This document shows positions 24,843 to 32,428 of a stretch of DNA of 36,352 bases, piece by piece. The stretch is from assembly GCA_020718065.1 (NCBI GenBank), contig DYDE01000029.1:1-36352 (forward strand). Reading direction: 5' to 3'. A model generated the notes under the pieces. The model worked only from the letters and a program-made list of their open reading frames with translations, was not told where the DNA came from and searched no databases. The first letter of the stretch is position 1. Each line of letters begins with the position of its first letter. Both the position numbers and the translations under genes were made by a program. The DNA is from Marinifilum sp. Its GTDB lineage: Bacteria; Bacteroidota; Bacteroidia; Bacteroidales; CG2-30-32-10.

Positions 24843-25010
24843 CATGAAAAATACAATGTTTTTCATGAAAACAACATTATTTTACATGAAAACAATCATG
24901 TTTTACATGAAATCGACCATGTTTTTTCATGAATTCAATTATGTTTAACATGAAAACAAGCATGTTTTACATGGATTACACATGTTTTTATATAAATTGC
25001 ATATGTTTTT
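24843..25010. repeat. Eight 21-bp CATG units with alternating A and T tracts
   Basis: Eight contiguous units begin at 24843, 24864, 24885, 24906, 24928, 24949, 24970 and 24991. All are 21 bp except the fourth (22) and the diverged last (20). The best unit is CATGAAAACAATCATGTTTT plus A. Each has two CATG-like cores and one A-tract and one T-tract about half a unit apart. The period is two helical turns, so the tracts lie on one face of the helix and curvature is expected. There are no spacers, so this is not CRISPR. It lies ~140-310 bases upstream of the helicase promoter element. Confidence 0.85.
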
Positions 25011-25153
25011 CCAGGGATTATAAGAGTCAATAAATCATTATAATGCAAAAGTCATTTATTTTAACTGGTAAGAAATTTTCATAAGCTTTAACCGATTTCT
25101 AATTGTAAAGTATTCTTTATTTTATATTTACATATTTATATAAAAAAAACAAC

Positions 25154-25161
25154 TATCTTTG
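25154..25161 (+). promoter_or_regulatory. Putative -7 promoter element for the RNA helicase gene
   Basis: TATCTTTG is a full match to TAnnTTTG. The start codon is 130 bases further on, so the mRNA would have a leader of ~120 bases. Long leaders are common on cold-induced RNA helicase genes, but no specific structure was recognised here. Confidence 0.5.
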
Positions 25162-25290
25162 CCAACTAATTTAAAAATCGTGTTTTCTGGCAAGCTATTT
25201 TGCTTTGTAATCCTTTTCTCGTGAATTTCACTTCTATTGGAGAATCAACATTCAGCCTTAACCCGAAACACATCACTAATAAAATAAATA

Positions 25291-27159
25291 ATGACATTTG
25301 AAGAATTAAACGTTGCTCCTGATATAAGAAGAGCAATACTCGAGCTTGGTTTCGAGAGCCCAATGCCTGTGCAGGAAAAAGTAATACCTTTATTACTTGA
25401 TAAAAAGAATGATGTAATTGCTCTTGCTCAAACAGGAACCGGAAAAACTGCTGCATATGGAATTCCACTCATTCAGGAAGCAATACCAAATAGCCCACTT
25501 CCTCGTGCATTGGTATTGTGTCCGACCAGAGAGCTATGTTTGCAAATTGCTGGTGATCTAAATGATTTCTCTCTTTATACAGAAGGAGTTAAAATACAAC
25601 CTGTTTATGGTGGTTCCAGTATAGAAACACAAATGAGAGCAATTAAGAATGGAGTACAAATAATTGTTGCCACTCCTGGACGTATGCTAGATTTGATTGA
25701 ACGTAAAGCGGTGAAACTATCTAAAGTTGAAAGAGTTGTTTTAGATGAAGCTGACGAAATGCTAAATATGGGGTTTCTTGATAGTATCAATGCTATACTT
25801 GCAGAAATACCCAAAACCAGAAACACACTCCTTTTTTCTGCAACAATGCCCAATGAGGTTGCTATAATTTCAAAGAAATACATGACCAACCCAATTGAAG
25901 TAACAATTGGTTCTCGTAATGCTGGTGCAGAAAACATTAAACATATATGTTATACTGTTCAGGCAAGAGACAGATACCTTGCATTAAAAAGAATTGCAGA
26001 TTATAATCCTGGAATTTATGGAATTGTTTTTTGTCGTACCCGTAAAGAAACTCAGGAAATTGCTGACAAACTTATACAAGATGGCTACAATGCTGATTCA
26101 TTACATGGTGATCTCTCGCAATCGCAACGCGATTATGTAATGCAGAAATTCCGTGTTCGTAATATAAGTTTATTAGTTGCTACTGATGTTGCTGCCCGAG
26201 GACTGGATGTAGATGATCTTACTCATGTTATCAATTATAATATTCCTGATGAATTGGATGTATATACCCACCGCAGTGGTCGTACAGGAAGATCTGGAAA
26301 AGCAGGAATTTCAGTCGTTATTGTGCATTTGAAAGAGAAGTTTTTATTAAAACAGATAGAAAAGAAAATAGGAAAAACTTTTATTCAAGGTAAAATTCCA
26401 ACTGGAAGAGAGATTTGTGAAAAACAACTTTTCCATCTTATTGATAAAATGGAAAAAGTTGAAATCGATCATTCAGAAATAGATCCTTATTTACCTGTTA
26501 TTTTCAAAAAACTTGATTGGCTGGATAAAGAAGAACTAATAAAACGTTTTGTTTCCCTAGAGTTCAATCGTTTTCTCGAATATTATCGAAATGCGAGCGA
26601 TCTAAGTGTCCCTGAAAAATACAATGAAGACAGAGGCGTTGAAAACAGAAGAGGTGATAAAAGAAAATCGGAAGAAGGATATACCCGTTTATTTATCAAT
26701 ATTGGGAAAATGGATGGATTGACCCCCAATCAGTTGATAGATATTATTAAATCTAATGTTACCAATCGGAAAGTAAAAATTGGCAAGATAGATTTGATTA
26801 AAACATTCTCTTTTTTCGAAGTAGAAAGTGCTTTTGCTTCTGATGTTATCAGTAGTTTGAAAGGTGTTGAATTCGGAAGTCGAAGAATATCTGTAGAAGA
26901 AGCTTCAGAAAAACCAGCAGGCGAAAACAGAGGTTACGAAAGAAGCAATGATAGAGGAAAGGAAAGAAGTTACAACAGAAGCAACGACAGAAACAATAAC
27001 AGAAATAAGGAAAGAAGCAATAGCAGAGGCAAAGAAAGCAGCAGTAGTTACTTTGATAAAAGCAAAGACAGAGGAAAAGACAGAAAAAAGGAAGGTAGCA
27101 ATGACCGTAACTTTAAGAAAGAAAGAAGTCCGAAAAATAAATATAAACCCAAAAGTTAA
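25291..27159 (+). CDS. deaD: DEAD-box ATP-dependent RNA helicase (DeaD/CsdA-like) with DbpA-type RNA-binding domain and basic tail
   Basis: A 622-residue protein with all DEAD-box motifs in order: Q motif (PMPVQ, 24-28), AQTGTGKT (46-53), PTREL (78-82), TPGR (128-131), DEAD (152-155), SAT (183-185), VFCRTR (246-251), ATDVAARGLDV (297-307) and HRSGRTGRSG (327-336). A DbpA/CsdA-type RRM-like domain follows (~465-545, RLFINIGKMDGLTPNQLIDI). The last ~75 residues are low-complexity Arg/Ser/Asn/Asp/Lys (ERSNDRGKERSYNRSNDRN-like), a disordered RNA-binding tail. It should unwind short RNA duplexes in ribosome assembly or mRNA turnover, often during cold adaptation. It is monocistronic with a strong terminator. 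Confidence 0.93.
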   Translation: MTFEELNVAPDIRRAILELGFESPMPVQEKVIPLLLDKKNDVIALAQTGTGKTAAYGIPLIQEAIPNSPLPRALVLCPTRELCLQIAGDLNDFSLYTEGVKIQPVYGGSSIETQMRAIKNGVQIIVATPGRMLDLIERKAVKLSKVERVVLDEADEMLNMGFLDSINAILAEIPKTRNTLLFSATMPNEVAIISKKYMTNPIEVTIGSRNAGAENIKHICYTVQARDRYLALKRIADYNPGIYGIVFCRTRKETQEIADKLIQDGYNADSLHGDLSQSQRDYVMQKFRVRNISLLVATDVAARGLDVDDLTHVINYNIPDELDVYTHRSGRTGRSGKAGISVVIVHLKEKFLLKQIEKKIGKTFIQGKIPTGREICEKQLFHLIDKMEKVEIDHSEIDPYLPVIFKKLDWLDKEELIKRFVSLEFNRFLEYYRNASDLSVPEKYNEDRGVENRRGDKRKSEEGYTRLFINIGKMDGLTPNQLIDIIKSNVTNRKVKIGKIDLIKTFSFFEVESAFASDVISSLKGVEFGSRRISVEEASEKPAGENRGYERSNDRGKERSYNRSNDRNNNRNKERSNSRGKESSSSYFDKSKDRGKDRKKEGSNDRNFKKERSPKNKYKPKS

Positions 27160-27179
27160 TTTATTATTTTATTTTTAAG

Positions 27180-27213
27180 AAGGCACTTTCATTATAATTG
27201 AGTGCCTTTTTTT
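27180..27213 (+). terminator. Rho-independent terminator of the helicase gene
   Basis: AAGGCACT (27180-27187) and AGTGCCTT (27201-27208) form a perfect 8-bp stem with a 13-base loop, followed by a T-run to 27213. It lies 20 bases after the stop codon. Confidence 0.92.
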
Positions 27214-27272
27214 GTTTTTCTAATACATAAGAAATAGTCTTTGTGTTTTTTTATTTTATCATAATATTTGTA

Positions 27273-27303
27273 TTGCTAAATTGATTTAAATTTTTTAGTT
27301 TTG
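27273..27303 (+). promoter_or_regulatory. Bacteroidota promoter (TTG-N20-TAGTTTTG)
   Basis: TTG at 27273-27275 and TAGTTTTG at 27296-27303 are separated by exactly 20 bases, matching both parts of the Bacteroidota consensus. The ATG of the following small gene lies 27 bases further on. Confidence 0.65.
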
Positions 27304-27330
27304 CCCAATTAATTAACTAAACTTAAAAAA

Positions 27331-27810
27331 ATGAAAAAAATCTTCTTGTTAGCTCTATTGAGCTTTTTGTGCTATACTAATTCTATGGCTAAAGGAATAC
27401 CTGTTCCTTATTGTAGTAAATGTGAATACATAACAATTGTAGCTGATCTTCCTGATAGTTCTGATTTTTATTCAGAAGAATATAAGGGATATATGGATAT
27501 TGGATATAAATATAACCAATTTTGGCTTGTATGGCTACCCATATGGAATTCGGATGGTGAATATTGCCTTACAATAAATGGTCAGGATGTTTATTTTGAT
27601 ATAACTTCAGCAGAATTAAAAAAGATTGCCAAGACCTATAACATTGAACTACCCTCTAATCCAATTCCACTTTGGGATAAAATAGGAGGGAAGGTAATTA
27701 TTGGACTTTTAATCGCATTTGCTATATGGTTTTACTTTATTAAAGGAAAAAAAGAAAGCAAAAAAGAAGATGAAGAAGAAGAGGATGATTTAGAAGTTAA
27801 TAAAAATTGA
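27331..27810 (+). CDS. Small exported membrane-anchored protein of unknown function
   Basis: A 159-residue protein that I do not recognise. A signal sequence (1-20, MKKIFLLALLSFLCYTNSMA) is followed by a small extracytoplasmic domain (~21-115) that starts with a CSKC pair (C28, C31) and is rich in aromatic residues (YKYNQFWLVWLPIW). Then come one membrane helix (~119-137) and a short highly charged tail (KGKKESKKEDEEEEDDLE). The predicted topology is N-out with the tail in the cytoplasm. The CxxC could be a disulfide, a metal site or a thiol pair. It has its own promoter and a terminator just downstream. Confidence 0.75.
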   Translation: MKKIFLLALLSFLCYTNSMAKGIPVPYCSKCEYITIVADLPDSSDFYSEEYKGYMDIGYKYNQFWLVWLPIWNSDGEYCLTINGQDVYFDITSAELKKIAKTYNIELPSNPIPLWDKIGGKVIIGLLIAFAIWFYFIKGKKESKKEDEEEEDDLEVNKN

Positions 27811-27835
27811 TTTTTAAAAATATAAAAGGAATAAA

Positions 27836-27875
27836 TGAGGCTGTCATAATAATATAGACAGCCTCAAATGTTTTT
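27836..27875. terminator. Bidirectional terminator hairpin between convergent genes
   Basis: TGAGGCTGTC (27836-27845) and GACAGCCTCA (27857-27866) form a perfect 10-bp stem with an 11-base loop. TGTTTTT follows on the + side. It separates the 159-residue membrane protein gene from the minus-strand 107-residue gene. Confidence 0.85.
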
Positions 27876-27910
27876 AAACAATAATATTAAAGTGTAAATA
27901 ATTTATAATG

Positions 27911-28234
27911 TTAAAATTTGGATGCAAAAGCTGTGAATATTGCACCTAATAAAATAAAATAAATAATCATAATCAAAGTTGTTATTGATGAAACTATTGT
28001 TCCAATAATAGCACAAGTTCTACCGGCATTTAGCATCCCAAACGAATTTCTCGAATAACTTTCAGGCGATTCCAGATATTTTGCTTTTTCTTTGTTAGCT
28101 ATAATAATAGCTACAATACCAAAAGCAATTCCAAAAAAACAACTAATACTTATTGATAAAATTCCAAATACCAAAATCAATGTTGCATTTGGTAAATTAG
28201 GTAGTTTTTGATTTGTTTCATTTGTTGGTCTCAT
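27911..28234 (-). CDS. Small two-helix membrane protein (CCC-motif/DUF4190-like)
   Basis: A 107-residue protein with membrane helices at ~18-46 and ~72-101. They are separated by a polar loop (ANKEKAKYLESPESYSRNSFGMLNAGR). LPNATLILVFGILSI and the LNAGRTCAIIG segment closely resemble the Bacteroidota CCC-motif membrane proteins, where the helix-1 cysteines give the name. Here only one is kept (C32). The molecular role is unknown. It lies 53 bases downstream of the four-repeat secreted protein gene on the same strand, so the two may be co-transcribed. Confidence 0.75.
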   Translation of the reverse strand: MRPTNETNQKLPNLPNATLILVFGILSISISCFFGIAFGIVAIIIANKEKAKYLESPESYSRNSFGMLNAGRTCAIIGTIVSSITTLIMIIYFILLGAIFTAFASKF

Positions 28235-28287
28235 TGTATTTTTTTTAAGACATCTTATATAATTTTAATTCACTCTTACTTGGTTTC

Positions 28288-29904
28288 CTATTCATCATCA
28301 TCCTGAACCAACTTGCCGCCATATGCTTTAACTATAGTAACAAAAGCTTCAATAACTTTATCACCTATAACCTGACTACAAGTTAGGTTGACGGAGTAAC
28401 TTGATTGATAACTAATATCTTCCGTTTCAATATCAAAACTCTTAATGCATTTTCCATCCTCTTTACAATAGAACTCAACCAGATAATCTTTTACATCACG
28501 CTTATATAAAACGATTTTTTTAAGCGATTTTATGGGGTATGTAACCTGAAAGTACTTAGATTTAGATTTAAGGTTTCCTTTTGTTTTGTCTAGTGAAAAC
28601 TGCACATCATATTTATTGTATAATTCAAACTGTGTATTAATATATTCAATGGCTTCATCAACTTTGGTGTCATTATTAATATTATTATTTGTTACTATAC
28701 CGACTCCTCCAGTTAGTTCAGATTGAATGGTATAAAAAGCTTCAATTACTTTATCTCCAATAACACCGTTTGATGTTAGATTAACAGTATTAGAACTTTT
28801 ATTAGATGTTGTTTTATATTCCAGATCCAAGCTTGTTATACAATCATCATCCGAGCATGTTAATTTAACAATCTTGTTTGTATATTCAAAAGAACTGATA
28901 GAAGCTAATGGATATTCAACTCTATAATACATTGATTTTGAAACTAGAATTTTATTTACTTCATCAACACCCCATTGCATATCATATGCATTATATTCTT
29001 TAAATTGCTCATTAATATAATTTAAAGCTTCTTTAACCTTCGCATTTTTTATTGGTTTATTGGGTAATTCTGAAGAAGAACTGTTTGTTTTAACAGAGCC
29101 AGTTAATTCAGATTGAATGGTGTAAAATGCATCAATAACTTTTTCACCAATACCAATATCTGAGGTGAGGTTTACAGTATTTGAACTTTTTGTTGAAGTT
29201 GTTTTGTCATCAAGATCAAGACTACTAATACATTCATCATCACCAGAACAAGTTAGTGTAACAATTTCAGTTTTAAATTTAAAAGAACTAATTGTAGCTA
29301 ATGGATATTCAACCCTAAAATATTTAGACTTGGAAACCAATATTTTATTTTCTTCGTCAACACCCCATTGCATATCATATGCATTATATTCTTTAAATTG
29401 TTCATTAATATATGTAAGTGCTTTTTTAACATTGGCGTTTTTTATTGGTTTGTTTGGTAAGTTGGTGCTAACTGTTTTTACTTCCGATTTACCAGAAAGT
29501 TCCGACTGTATAGTATAAAACGCATCAACAACTTTTTTTCCTATAGTAGTGCCACATGTTAAATTTGCACTGTTAGTGCTTTTGGTTGAAGTTTTTTTTG
29601 TATCCAAATCAAAAAGAGATATACAATTTTCCTCGTCAATACAGGTAAATTCCATAACCTGACTTGAATTGTTATATTTTATTAAACTTATGGATGATAA
29701 AGGATATGTAATTTTATAATAAGTAGAAGTGGAAGTGATGGTTTTCTTTATTTCATCCACTTTCCATTGCATATTGTATGCATTGTAATCTTCAAATTGT
29801 TGATTTATATATGTTAATGCGTCTTTTACTTTTTTGTTTTGTTGAGTGAAGGCACTTAAAGGTAAAAGACTTACCAAAATGATTAAATAAACTATCTTTT
29901 TCAT
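28288..29904 (-). CDS. Secreted protein made of four tandem ~125-130-residue repeats
   Basis: The protein has 538 residues: a signal sequence (1-20, ending SAFT) and then four copies of one domain at ~25-157, 158-287, 288-410 and 413-530. Each has an ALxYINxQFxxYNAYDMQW-like helix, a beta segment (YYRVEYPLASISSF), a cysteine pair (for example LTCSGDDECISSLDL), a serine/threonine strand ending VNLT, and the helix IGxKVIxAFYTIQSELTG. Copies 2 and 3 are nearly identical, so they were duplicated recently; copies 1 and 4 are older. The cysteine pair in each copy suggests a disulfide. I do not recognise the family. It should act in the periplasm or outside the cell. Confidence 0.82.
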   Translation of the reverse strand: MKKIVYLIILVSLLPLSAFTQQNKKVKDALTYINQQFEDYNAYNMQWKVDEIKKTITSTSTYYKITYPLSSISLIKYNNSSQVMEFTCIDEENCISLFDLDTKKTSTKSTNSANLTCGTTIGKKVVDAFYTIQSELSGKSEVKTVSTNLPNKPIKNANVKKALTYINEQFKEYNAYDMQWGVDEENKILVSKSKYFRVEYPLATISSFKFKTEIVTLTCSGDDECISSLDLDDKTTSTKSSNTVNLTSDIGIGEKVIDAFYTIQSELTGSVKTNSSSSELPNKPIKNAKVKEALNYINEQFKEYNAYDMQWGVDEVNKILVSKSMYYRVEYPLASISSFEYTNKIVKLTCSDDDCITSLDLEYKTTSNKSSNTVNLTSNGVIGDKVIEAFYTIQSELTGGVGIVTNNNINNDTKVDEAIEYINTQFELYNKYDVQFSLDKTKGNLKSKSKYFQVTYPIKSLKKIVLYKRDVKDYLVEFYCKEDGKCIKSFDIETEDISYQSSYSVNLTCSQVIGDKVIEAFVTIVKAYGGKLVQDDDE

Positions 29905-29944
29905 AAATATCAGATTTAATTTGTAAAAACTAATTTTCAGTAAA

Positions 29945-29952
29945 CGAAGGTA
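29945..29952 (-). promoter_or_regulatory. Possible -7 element for the four-repeat protein gene
   Basis: On the minus strand TACCTTCG is a one-base variant of TAnnTTTG, ~40 bases before the start codon. No -33 match was found. Confidence 0.3.
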
Positions 29953-29990
29953 CAGATAATATTATAAATTTACTATAGATAAAATAATAA

Positions 29991-30025
29991 AAAAAACCTG
30001 TTAATTAAACAACAAGGTTCTTTTT
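29991..30025. terminator. Bidirectional terminator hairpin
   Basis: AACCTGTT (29995-30002) pairs with AACAAGGTT (30011-30019) with one bulged base. It has an A-run on its left and CTTTTT on its right. On the minus strand it would end the DsrE-like lipoprotein transcript, ~160 bases past the stop codon, before the four-repeat protein promoter. Confidence 0.65.
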
Positions 30026-30184
30026 ATGTTTTTTTAGTAGATAATTACTTTTTCTTTCAAAACTTGTCTAATATTAATTATTATTGAATATCTATAAATG
30101 TGCAAAACTCCACCACATTGTGTTATAAATAAAAAAAATTCTAATGGGGAGATTTAATTAACATTAACAGCCAAGTCCAATTAA

Positions 30185-30664
30185 TTAATAATCCAATGAA
30201 ATGATTCGTCCTTTTGTAAAATTGAAAAACTTTTCTTTTTCAGCCATAATAACTCCTGGAATCAAATCTTCTGCAGTTTTTCCGGCAGCAGTCATGCAAC
30301 TAGGACACGCCATTAGCGTTACATTCATAGCTACCAGCTTTTTTAAAGATTCTTTAGAAGAAGGGAAAGTTGGATATGTAATGTCTTTTGCATCTTTTAA
30401 AACAACTTCAATTCCCTTGATATCAAAATAAACTACTACGGGTTTATCTGCTGCCATCATTACAGCCATTTTCAAAGGCATCACTACACGATGAGGATCA
30501 TTACTGCTGTTGGAAATATGCAAAAACACACCATCCTTTGTAGAACAACAAGCTGGGGTCATGAGTGAATCCATATTGGAAACTACCACCTCTTTTTTCT
30601 CTTTTTGCTTACAAGAGACTAAAATTGAAACCGCTAACAAAATAAATAAAAATGATTTTTTCAT
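30185..30664 (-). CDS. DsrE-like (peroxiredoxin-type) lipoprotein
   Basis: A 159-residue lipoprotein with lipobox LVSC (lipidated cysteine C18). The body resembles DsrE/DsrF-type proteins: a strand-helix start (GVFLHISNSS), KMAVMMAADKPVVVYFDIKGIEVVL, and the characteristic LMACPSCMTAAGKTAEDLIPGV with a CPSC pair (C120, C123). A second pair, C39-C40, lies in TPACCST. DsrE-family proteins carry sulfur or transfer thiols. An exported, lipid-anchored form might handle sulfur, metal or redox stress in the envelope. It is followed by a hairpin terminator. The chromate-type transporter gene lies upstream on the same strand, 187 bases away. The exact function is not known. Confidence 0.72.
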   Translation of the reverse strand: MKKSFLFILLAVSILVSCKQKEKKEVVVSNMDSLMTPACCSTKDGVFLHISNSSNDPHRVVMPLKMAVMMAADKPVVVYFDIKGIEVVLKDAKDITYPTFPSSKESLKKLVAMNVTLMACPSCMTAAGKTAEDLIPGVIMAEKEKFFNFTKGRIISLDY

Positions 30665-30698
30665 GTTGTTTTTTAGTTTTTAATTAGTGAAATAACCC

Positions 30699-30706
30699 CA
30701 AATGTA
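30699..30706 (-). promoter_or_regulatory. Putative -7 promoter element for the DsrE-like lipoprotein gene
   Basis: On the minus strand TACATTTG fully matches TAnnTTTG, ~35 bases before the start codon. This suggests the gene is transcribed separately from the transporter gene. Confidence 0.5.
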
Positions 30707-30851
30707 ATATATTATTTTAAAAAAAATACTAATGAGAATAATTTTTATTGCTAGTAAACCACATTCAAGTTAATAATTTGAAATTTCGAATAAATCAAAC
30801 AAACTATAAAGTTTTTAGTGAATAAATAAAATTAAGTATTTCGATGAATAA

Positions 30852-32024
30852 TTATAATAAAAAAAACAAGCTCACAGATATCAATATACCAATTGCAACA
30901 ACCCAGAGAATATCAATCTTTTTAAATAGAGCAACAAATGCAAGCACTGCAAGTATGATGTAGTAAATATTCCATTTGGTGTCTATTCCAAATCGCAGTG
31001 TAACAATAAAAAGTAAGCCTACAAATGAACATAATATACCAGAAATAATTTTATTGAAATGCCTTGAAACTTTCAGCTTATCAAACAAAGGAGCAAATAC
31101 AACCAACATTAAAAATGAAGGTAAAAAAGTACCAAGTGTAGCAATTATACCACCTAATAAACCTTTATAAACATATCCAACAAATGTTGCAGTAATCACA
31201 ATAGGCCCAGGAGTAATCTGACCGAGAATAATTCCGTTCATAAAGGTTTTTGCATCTATCCAGCTTCTCACTTCTACAAATTCGTGATACATGAGCGGTA
31301 TGCTTGCAAAACCACCCCCAAAAGCAAAAAGATCAATACGACTCATTAGAGTTGCCAATTTAAATAAAGGAGGACTTAAGAAAAACAACAACATAAAACC
31401 TGTTAAAGTAACTGAAAACAAAAGAACCAAAGGTTTATATTGTATTTTTATTGGCTTCAGAATTTCATTTTGCGAAGGTTTACTGAGGTTAGGTTTTTTG
31501 AGAAGGAAGCCAGCCAAGGCGGCAGAGAGAATTACTAAAACAGGATGAATATTTATCCAAAAAAATACTGCTGAAATAAAAGCAATAGCAAAAGCTCTCC
31601 AATCTTTTAATGTGTTTTTTCCAAAGGTAAATGTGGCATTGGCAATGATTGCAACAATTATTGCTTGAAGTCCAGCAAAAGCAGACACTACAACAGGAAC
31701 TTTACTTGTAACTGAATAAATTGAAGCAAAGATCATCATGAGGACAAAAGCAGGTAATCCAAACCCAATAAAACTGATTAGTGCTCCCAATATTCCTCTT
31801 GTTTTCAGACCGACATAAGCAGCAGATTGTATGGCAATTGAACCAGGAATAGTTTGGCATAAAGCAATACCATTATTAAAAGTATCATCGTCTAACCATT
31901 GTTTCTTTTTTACAGCCAGATTACGAACATAAACAACCATTGAAGGACCCCCAAATGAAGAAAAACCAAGTTTCAAAAAGGAAAAGAATAATTGCAATAA
32001 AGTTGGTTTGGCTTTTGGAAGCAT
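30852..32024 (-). CDS. chrA: Chromate transporter family protein (two-domain CHR)
   Basis: A 390-residue inner-membrane protein with two homologous halves. Each half has the family FGG loop and PG motif: LGFSSFGGPSMVVYV and LCQTIPGSIAIQSAAYVG in the first, FAFGGGFASIPLMYHEF and GQITPGPIVITATFVGY in the second. There are about 10-12 membrane helices. Long-chain CHR proteins export chromate, using sulfate-like chemistry. Many genomic homologues have not been tested and may move other anions. No chromate-sensing regulator is adjacent. A DsrE-like lipoprotein gene lies downstream on the same strand. Confidence 0.9.
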   Translation of the reverse strand: MLPKAKPTLLQLFFSFLKLGFSSFGGPSMVVYVRNLAVKKKQWLDDDTFNNGIALCQTIPGSIAIQSAAYVGLKTRGILGALISFIGFGLPAFVLMMIFASIYSVTSKVPVVVSAFAGLQAIIVAIIANATFTFGKNTLKDWRAFAIAFISAVFFWINIHPVLVILSAALAGFLLKKPNLSKPSQNEILKPIKIQYKPLVLLFSVTLTGFMLLFFLSPPLFKLATLMSRIDLFAFGGGFASIPLMYHEFVEVRSWIDAKTFMNGIILGQITPGPIVITATFVGYVYKGLLGGIIATLGTFLPSFLMLVVFAPLFDKLKVSRHFNKIISGILCSFVGLLFIVTLRFGIDTKWNIYYIILAVLAFVALFKKIDILWVVAIGILISVSLFFLL

Positions 32025-32428
32025 ATAATTTTAATAATTGAAGGTTCTTTAGTATTTATTAAATTTAAAAGTTTAAAAAACAAAAAGATTTTCTATAATA
32101 AAGGAATTAAAGTATGTAAAATTATATAAATATTAAAGATGTTTTGTTAATAAAATGTTAATCTAAATTTAAGAATTTGCTTGGAAGTACATAGCAACAA
32201 CAAAAAAGATTTGCATAGAAATAAATTTAAAAAAACGCCAATGTTTAAAATCTCTTTTCAGATAAATTTATTATAAACTTATGCAACTTTATTTACTCTT
32301 CTTCAAAGAAATGGGGGTGGTCAATTCAGAAAGCCAATTACTGTTGGTTTTAAATAGGAAAATCAGTAAAACAGTAAGTTTTATTAATTCATTGTTCCGG
32401 TACTCATCGGTTTTTGTTTTCAGACTTA
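32025..32428. other. Intergenic region, AT-rich
   Basis: About 400 bases between the transporter gene and the glycogen gene. An 8-bp inverted repeat TTACTGTT/AACAGTAA (32338-32377) overlaps a 6-bp stem TAAAAC/GTTTTA (32367-32383), ~50 bases past the stop of the glycogen gene. Either could be a weak terminator, but neither has a good T-run. No ORF is supported. Confidence 0.55.

Larger units (their letters stand above)
24439..25290. other. Large divergent intergenic region with repeats
   Basis: About 850 bases between divergent genes with no credible ORF. It contains an 8-bp inverted repeat (24668-24693), the CATG 21-bp array (24843-25010), a -7-like element (25154-25161) and a long leader for the RNA helicase gene. 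The rest is plain AT-rich sequence. Confidence 0.65.

Noticed and set aside
24843-25010. Possible CRISPR array
   Set aside because: Units are contiguous with no unique spacers, and no cas genes are in the window.
26948-27178. 76-residue frame overlapping the helicase tail
   Set aside because: Shadow frame produced by the low-complexity purine-rich tail; highly biased composition and no independent signal.
32338-32383. Overlapping inverted repeats TTACTGTT/AACAGTAA and TAAAAC/GTTTTA as a terminator or attenuator
   Set aside because: Stems are short and no good T-run follows on the minus strand. Mentioned only in the intergenic description.
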